Positions 58,211 through 64,000 of a stretch of DNA of 64,000 nucleotides are shown here, piece by piece. The notes under the pieces were generated by a model, which was not told the DNA's origin, made no database searches, and saw nothing but the letters and a program-made list of their open reading frames with translations. A program made the position numbers and the translations under genes. Positions within the stretch are counted from its first letter, which is position 1. The number at the start of each line of letters is the position of its first letter. The stretch spans positions 62,001 through 126,000 of the forward strand of contig RSEE01000059.1 in assembly GCA_003971905.1 (NCBI GenBank), written 5' to 3'. Source of the stretch: Moniliella sp. 'wahieum' (Eukaryota > Basidiomycota > Moniliellomycetes > Moniliellales > Moniliellaceae).

Positions 58211-59100
58211 TTAGCATGATGAGGTCGATGAGGGGAGGGAACCGCTGCTGGTCGTATGGTACAGGCAAAGAGTTTGACCTATGAGCAGGACGAAGGTGGG
58301 AAATGGTATGCGAGTAGATGGAAGGATCCAAGATGGCCCAGGGACGGACGCGACCGTAGGGCTGGAGGGGCTCTCTGTGCATGACGCTTTCTTGGTCCAA
58401 CAGCCTCGAGAGCGCAACTGGCAGTGGAAGCCGCGCGTCCCCCTTTTGGCCTCACCGGAGAGAACGTGGATACTTCCGTTGGCTGAGCTCAGTACAACAT
58501 CTGCTTCCACTAATACGGAGGTATGCAACAAGACGCGCGCCCGCACGACTAGCTGGTTTGAAAACAAAAAAGGTACTAGCCACCCCGCTTCAGCCAGGCC
58601 TAAGTTCGCCTGCAACTCTGGCACCTCTGAAAAGCCGTCCGACACGCTCCCTCCGGCGTGCCTTGTTCTCCCAAAGGGGCGTGGTACGGACGAAGGACGA
58701 CCTCGGCATCGTTCGTCAGCGCATCAGGCTTCATCTTGAACAGCACGTAGTTCGATTGCCACCGCGGTGCCCACTGAGCCGCTGTCCGTCGCACATCCAC
58801 CTCATCAACGTTCAACCAGTTCAACCAGTTCAACCCTTCCGCCCCCCACCGCCGCTTCTTCCTCCCGCGCGTTCGTAGAGCAAAAAGGAAAGACGATTCC
58901 GATGCAGTCTTCCTCATCAGGCCGTCTTCAGCGGCCCCGTGACACTGGGTACACCATGCGAGCAAAAGCCGAAACCTGAGGTGACCAAGCACGGCTCGGA
59001 TGACAAACGAGGGAATGCGCGTTTCGTGCGTCGCGGTCCAACTTGAACGTTGAACGTTGAACTCAACGGTCAAGGCCCAGCCTGCCTCGTCCTGTGTCAA
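58211..59100 (-). pseudogene. Possible remnant of an unknown gene
   Basis: Two overlapping minus-strand frames read plausibly when placed in order: QWAPRWQSNYVLFKMKPDAL with TNDAEVVLRPYHAPLGEQGT (58790-58660), then SDGFSEVPELQANLGLAEAG and RVLLHTSVLVEADVVLSSAN (58640-58500). No family is recognised and both ends are undefined. It may be a real gene damaged by indels, a relic, or chance. Confidence 0.25.
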
Positions 59101-59446
59101 AGGAAGCGAGTCCCAAGCGAGCCTTAGCTACGCAGGTGCTTCTTAACCCAGCCAGGGAGGGACGACCTCATGCTTGCTCAAGTGTCATGTAATGCATCAT
59201 AGGCAGATGGCGAGGTAGAAACGGGGTCGCAACCCGCATGCTGCAACGAGGAAAACGGCAGTGGTAGCGGCGCCCAGCAAGCAAGGCAGAATAAAAGGGG
59301 TATGGCGTGCCGCGGCCGCGCTTTGATTGACATCAAACTAAGGCTGGCATCCCAGTTGATCTTGATCGGTGGGAGGGGAGGGCGAAGGAGAGGGGTCAAC
59401 AAGCGCAAGGGGGCACGAGGATATTAGGATCCCCGTTGGGGGTCTA

Positions 59447-60039
59447 TGTTGGAGCGCAACCCCCTGGCGGTGCCTCAAGCAAGAGAAAAAAGTGGGTTGC
59501 GCGTGCCCAGGAAGGTGTAGGGCATGGTGCTGGCTGCGGAGCTGGCGATGAGAAAGGATGGAGAAAGATGCGCTGCCCTGACTATCGCATTTCCTAACCC
59601 GGAAGCTGAGGTCACCCGCTCATCCAGTCCCGCCGAAAGGCGAACGGGGATGGAGTGTGGAGAGGAGAGACATACTCGACACGGCAGCCGAACGGCGAAA
59701 GCGAGACGCGAGACGCGTGAGGTGAGATCGATGAGAGGTTTTGGGATGCAAGGCCGAGTCCGAGCAACCAGTTGATGGGTGTCTCCGGTCACGTGGCCGT
59801 CGTGAAGACTGAATGTGGGCCGACATGCGACCGGGCGGATGCTGCCAAGGCACACCAACGCAGCCCTGTACGTCGTCCGTGTCGGCCTCGCTACTACCAC
59901 AGAATGTGAGCACTGAACGTCGTATTGGACTAAGAAGCTTCTGCGACTGACTCGTCCAGAAGACTGGTGCGAGCTCGGAAGGAATGAAAGCTGACTCACG
60001 TGACTCAGGGTCCGCGCGGTCCTAGGACGGATGTCAACA
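59447..60039 (-). repeat. 3' long terminal repeat of the copia element
   Basis: Begins TGTTGACATCC at 60039 directly after a G-rich tract and ends CTCCAACA at 59447, so the ends form TGTTG...CAACA inverted repeats. The length is 593 bases. The second LTR is not in the window, so the boundary is inferred from the ends and the polypurine context. Confidence 0.7.
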
Positions 60040-63000
60040 CCCCCGCTGACCGGAGGGCCCAGTCATGTGGACTGGATCCATCTCCTCGACGCGGAGTTGA
60101 GCAAGATGGCTTGTCAGGGCGGGACGGCCGAGAGGCTTGGTGAGGACGTCCGCTGGGTTCCTTTCGCCGGGGATGTGTACAAGTATGGCCTCGCCCGAGT
60201 CCACGTGTTGCCGTACATTGTGGTACCGGATCTTCAGCTCTCGGAGCTTGCCGGTGCTGCCAAATTTGTGGGCGAGATCGACGACAGACTTATTGTCGCA
60301 ATACCAATGAATGGGTGTACCCTCGCCGATGGCCCCAAGCTCGATCATGATGTTCTTGACATAGTTGGCGTCAACCAGTCCATCATATCCTGCCGTATAT
60401 TCGGCGGCGGCGGTACTGGTAACGCTCTTCGGCTGAAGAATGGATCGCCACGACACCGGCACACCGTACACCATCAGTAGGCATCCAGATGTGGAGCGTG
60501 CCTGGATGGGATCTCCCGCCAAGTCGGAATCTGTATACAGCGCAATGGCCGGTGCATCTGATGTTGGGGTCAACCTCAGGCCCTTTCCTCGAGTATGGTA
60601 CAGGTAGCGAAGGAAGTCATCGACTGCTTGATGATGCTGCTGCGATGGGTCGGCAGCGGCTCTGCTGAGGGCCGTGATAGCGAAGAGGGAGTCAGGCCGG
60701 CCCATTCGTGCAGCCCACAGTCCCGATCCGATCTTCCCCTGATATGCCTTGCGCAAGGCTGGGAGGGATGGGGGTTCAGGGTCGGCACGGGGCGGTATCA
60801 TCCGTACGGGATGTGGGAGAGTCCGGATCCACGGGGCTTTGATGTGGTGCTTTGCCACCACTTCCTCGATGAACTTTGGTTGGCTCAGGTACAGCTCCCC
60901 ACCGATCCGATCGTATTGGCATCCCAGGTGGTAGTGAAGGGGACCGTTACCACGAACATCAATGTGTGTGTTTATCTCGGCCATAAACTCCTCGTACTTT
61001 TTGTGACTTGCATGCGAGGAGCAGATCGTCGGTGTGGACCGCCAGGAGGATCTGCTCACCCGGTGGTGCAGCGCGCACGAACAAGCAGGGCTCGGTCAAG
61101 CTTTGCGTGAAGCCGAGCTTGTCACGCAGCAGGTTCCGGATGTATCGTGCCCAGTTTGCTCCGCTCTGATGTAGCCCGTATAGACTCTTCTTGAGACGCC
61201 ACACGCGACCACCCGCTTCGGGGAAGTAGGGGGGTGGGCGGATGTAGACTGCTTCTTCGAGGGGGGCGTTCAGGTACGCTGCATTGACGTCCGCCGAGAA
61301 GAGGCCAAACTTATACTTCTCGGCCAGCACGACGAGGGTCAGGATGGCAGGTGTGCGCACCGATGGTGCGAACGTCTGGCCCCAAGTCTCGGCCGATTGT
61401 TGGTGTCCGCCCGCGACAAAGCGCGCGCGGTGGCGCAGGAACCGGCCCTCGGCGTCCGTCTTTGTGGTGATGCGCCATAGTCCTATGAGGATTTGTGCAC
61501 CCGGTGGTGGGTACGTAGCCTCGTAGGTGCCGTATCGCGCGAGTGTGGCCACCTCGTCGGCCATAGCCTGCTTGACCATGGCAAAGGAGGGGTGAGTCTC
61601 GAGACCCTTGAGCGTCTTGGGAGCGAGGGGTACGCCATCCTTGGTGAGCTGAACCGTGTCCGGGTGGATGGGTGCGCTGAGAGCAGTCATGGCGGCGTAT
61701 TCGGGAGGTTGAACTGTGTCGGCAAACGGGGGGGCGGATGTGTCAGGTAGGGGGCGGGCGATGCCGATCTCTGGTGCGGCGCAGTGGGGCGTGGCGGCTG
61801 CAGCACGAGCATGGTAGGTCGTGTCGGTGGGGTCGTCAGCGATTGGGAGTGTGTGCAGGTCGAGGGAGGTGCGGGTGGTGCGCTGGCGGCGGGGGGGTAG
61901 CGGCGCGGAGGGGGGGTGGTGGTGGGAGCGGGTGTCTGGGGTGTGGCGGCGGTTCGGGGCATGGGTGCTGCCGCGGCTGGCGGAGTAGGGTTAGCGTCTT
62001 TTTCACTGTCGATTTTAATTTGAGGTGATTTGGAGATGTCGGGTGGGAAGTGGTCGGGGTGGAGATGGGGGTAGATGGCGTTGCCCCATTTGTACGGTTT
62101 CGACCAGCGGTAGGTGAAGGTACCCAGGGATGGTTGGTATGTGGCGAAGAGCCATCCCTTTGATCCGCGCTGATGGTGGTATCCTACCAGCATACCTTCC
62201 TCTGCCCGCGCGCTGAGCTTGTGCTCGCGGCGTGACTCGGGCAGATGGAGGTATGCAACGCGGCCAAAGGGTTGCATCGGTAACGAGTATGCGTGGCCTT
62301 TGTATCGCTCAAATCGCGATTTGTTGTCTTCCCCGGATGTTTTGAGTGGCATTTGGTTTTGGGTGAAGCACGCAGCGTGGAGGCTGTGTTCCCACCAGTC
62401 CGACGTCGGAAGACCTGTACCCAAGAGCAACTGCCTTGCACGAGTCGTTATGGTTCGGATGGCACGCTCAGCCACACCGTTGCTAGCACTCTGCCCCGGG
62501 ATTGTCCGTTCTGACGTGATGCCTTGCTCGTCCAGAAAAGGTTGCAGTGCGCTTGTCAATTCGGGGGCGTTCGTCGTTGTCCGTGCGCAAAGTCCGCAGC
62601 AGTCTGTCCGGGCCGTAGCGTTGCTCCCGCAATATGAGGTTCCGCAGTTCCTTCGTTGCAGCGCCCTTTGTCGGGATCGCTGTGGTGAAGACGTACCGCG
62701 TGAAGTCATCAACGGCGACGAGGGCGTATCCGTGCCCCATGCCGGTTACCCGGGGGAGGTCTACTACGTCGACGTGGAGGACCTCGAAAGGTCTTTTGGA
62801 TCGGAGGCGGTCCCGGCTCGGATGGGGCGATGCTGTCGCTAGTGCCACCGCGCATGTTGGGCAATCCCACTCTGAACGACAGAGGGAGATATGCTTGGCT
62901 GTGACGCGGAGGCCTGCGGTTTCCGATCGTGTAAGCCAGGGGAGGAGGTCGATGGCTGCGTGGTTCCAGCGTTTGTGGGCTTTAGAGACGTGGTCCAGGG

Positions 63001-63469
63001 CCAGGGATGCTGCGAGGGAGTTTGGGGTTGAGGGTGGGTCGGCCGGTTTGATCGGTTTGGTCGCCATGGCCCGCAGGGGTGTGGGTGGCGTTCGCGGGTT
63101 GTGTAAGATCGTGAATTGATAGTCACTGCCGGTTACTTTTCGTAGGGTGGATCCTGGGTTACCAAGCCAGATACCCTTCTGGTGTGGGGCGAAGTATGAT
63201 GCGATTCCGGTGTTCGACAGGTGTGCTACACTGACGAGATTTCGGCTGAAACGGGGCATGTATAGGCTGTTGGGGAGTTTTATCTCCATTTGGTGTCCTC
63301 CTAAGCATCGGATACGGATTGTGGCCGTGCCTCGTCCTTCCGCCTTTACATGTGTCCCGTTAGCAACCTCTATCTCGTCGTCGCAAGGGGTCATGGATGT
63401 GAAGACGGATTTGTCTTTCCAAATGGATGGGAATGCCCCACTGTCATATAATGCCCGGATGATTCGCAT
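60034..63469 (-). CDS. Copia pol: protease, integrase, reverse transcriptase, RNase H
   Basis: Protease with ALYDSGAFPSI (DSG active site, about 63452). A pre-integrase region (CPTCAVALAT) follows. The integrase core has DVVDLPRVTGMGHGYALVAV and RTDN, then SASNGVAERAIRTITTRARQ (about 62505-62445). A Pro-rich linker (about 61980-61740) leads to the reverse transcriptase with LIGLWRITTKTDAEGRFLRH, KARFVAGG-like HRARFVAGGHQQ, FSADVNAAYLNAPLEE and the catalytic AVHTDDLLLA (about 61055; HTDD in place of the usual YVDD). The RNase H has ALYTDSDLAGDPIQARSTSG, HWYCDNKSVVDLAHK and NPADVLTKPLG. Frame changes occur near 62560, 61690 and 61030. The final stop TGA at 60034-60036 lies inside the first bases of the LTR. 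Confidence 0.92.
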
Positions 63470-63484
63470 TTCGCCCCCGAGTTC

Positions 63485-64000
63485 CTAGTAGTCAGCTGTG
63501 CCCGCATCAACGTCAATCACTTCAGACTCGGGAGAGCTCGCTCTCTGAGCGACGTGAGCGTTGGCTCGGCCTGGGTTGCGCGGAGGGACAACAGGTTTAT
63601 TAGACGTCGCGCTGCGCCAGGGTTGGTTGGTGCGGTCTTGCCCCTTGGTCTTTGTGTCCGCGAGGTTGTCGTCGCCGGCTTTGCCCCCGCTGGAGTTTTT
63701 TCCCCCGCTGGTGGGTCGTCCCCCGCTGTCGGGTCGAGTCCAAGGCGTTCCTCCGTTGACCGGCTTGCCTCCGTTTCTCTTCCTTTCTCCACCGGGATAC
63801 GTGGCGGCTGGTATGTCCATCACGGCCTGCCGTAACTTGTCTAGACTCGAGCGCTCTTCACGCTGGCGAATGCTCATGTCGCGTAAGCCGAGTAGGATCC
63901 CAGTGCGTTCCTGCTCTTCCGTAAGTGGGATGCCCGCTCGCGTCAGGCTTGCACTGATCTCTTCCATGTAGTCGAGGTAGTCTCGACCCGATCGGTTTCC
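63485..64000 (-). CDS. Copia gag, C-terminal part (continues past right edge)
   Basis: Open from the window edge: GNRSGRDYLDYMEEISASLT, TEEQERTGILLGLRDMSIRQ and EERSSLDKLRQAVMDIPAAT fit the helical gag (UBN2-type) region, followed by a Gly/Lys/Arg-rich nucleic-acid-binding tail (GGRPTSGGKNSSGGKAGDD). No CCHC zinc knuckle is visible between gag and protease, where one is common in copia elements. The frame ends at TAG (63487-63485) and pol continues in the same frame. Confidence 0.8.
   Translation of the reverse strand, partial: GNRSGRDYLDYMEEISASLTRAGIPLTEEQERTGILLGLRDMSIRQREERSSLDKLRQAVMDIPAATYPGGERKRNGGKPVNGGTPWTRPDSGGRPTSGGKNSSGGKAGDDNLADTKTKGQDRTNQPWRSATSNKPVVPPRNPGRANAHVAQRASSPESEVIDVDAGTADY

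Larger units (their letters stand above)
59447..64000 (-). mobile_element. Ty1/copia LTR retrotransposon (3' part, incomplete at right edge)
   Basis: Gene order gag, protease, integrase, reverse transcriptase, RNase H on the minus strand is diagnostic of the copia superfamily (Pseudoviridae type). The 3' LTR lies at 59447-60039. The 5' LTR and primer-binding site are beyond the right edge. Reading frames carry a few frameshifts, so this copy appears recently inserted but probably not fully intact, unless the breaks are assembly errors. Confidence 0.92.

Overview
This window is nuclear DNA of a fungus, most likely a basidiomycete. The evidence is GC-rich, C-rich coding sequence, short GT-AG introns with GTACGT/GTGCGT donors, eukaryotic ribosomal proteins, a DYRK kinase of the Pom1 type, a Rom2-type Rho GEF, an FG nucleoporin and an intron-bearing tRNA-Phe. 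Most genes have zero to five introns and the spacers carry short palindromic tandem motifs. I infer a smut-like lineage (Ustilaginomycotina) from this, but weakly. No species can be named from the sequence alone.

Layout. 1-409: N-terminus of a pyruvate decarboxylase-type enzyme (-). 1925-2437: RPS24 (-). 3189-6152: Rxt3-like Rpd3L subunit (+). 7682-10074: malic enzyme (+). 11589-16215: Pom1-like kinase (-). 16609-18205: PP2A leucine carboxyl methyltransferase (-), divergent from a trypsin-like protease (18502-20264, +), followed by a PIF1 helicase (20700-23859, +). 24156-26418: carnitine acetyltransferase (-), divergent from a coiled-coil protein (26773-29154, +). 29825-30541: RPS10 (+). 31363-33006: UBA-domain protein (+). 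33696-38164: a 4.5 kb element with roughly 0.5 kb terminal inverted repeats and an unrecognised spliced ORF. 39091-41492: amino-acid permease (+). 42124-42222: tRNA-Phe(GAA). 43657-49053: Rom2-like Rho GEF (+). 50222-51835: Nup57/Nup54 (-). 54655-55312: remnant of the long-TIR element. 55787-57177: unknown protein (-). 59447-64000: Ty1/copia retrotransposon (-) with its 3' LTR, running off the right edge.

The resident genes are ordinary housekeeping and signalling genes: carbon metabolism (decarboxylase, malic enzyme, carnitine shuttle), ribosome, chromatin and genome maintenance (Rxt3, PIF1), polarity and cell wall (Pom1, Rom2), PP2A methylation, nuclear pore and amino-acid uptake. They do not form one pathway or a cluster.

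Almost every gene, including the essential RPS24, is interrupted by single-base frameshifts, often at G or C runs. I read most of these as assembly indels, not as pseudogenes. Gene limits are therefore spans, and exon and frame details are approximate.

The most notable signals are the long-TIR element with an almost intact orphan gene and a second decayed copy, tandem SUMO-consensus peptide repeats inside PIF1, telobox-like motifs shared by the two ribosomal-protein promoters, paired MCB boxes before the coiled-coil gene, a tetranucleotide satellite filling the RPS10 intron, and an in-frame stop between gag and pol of the copia element.
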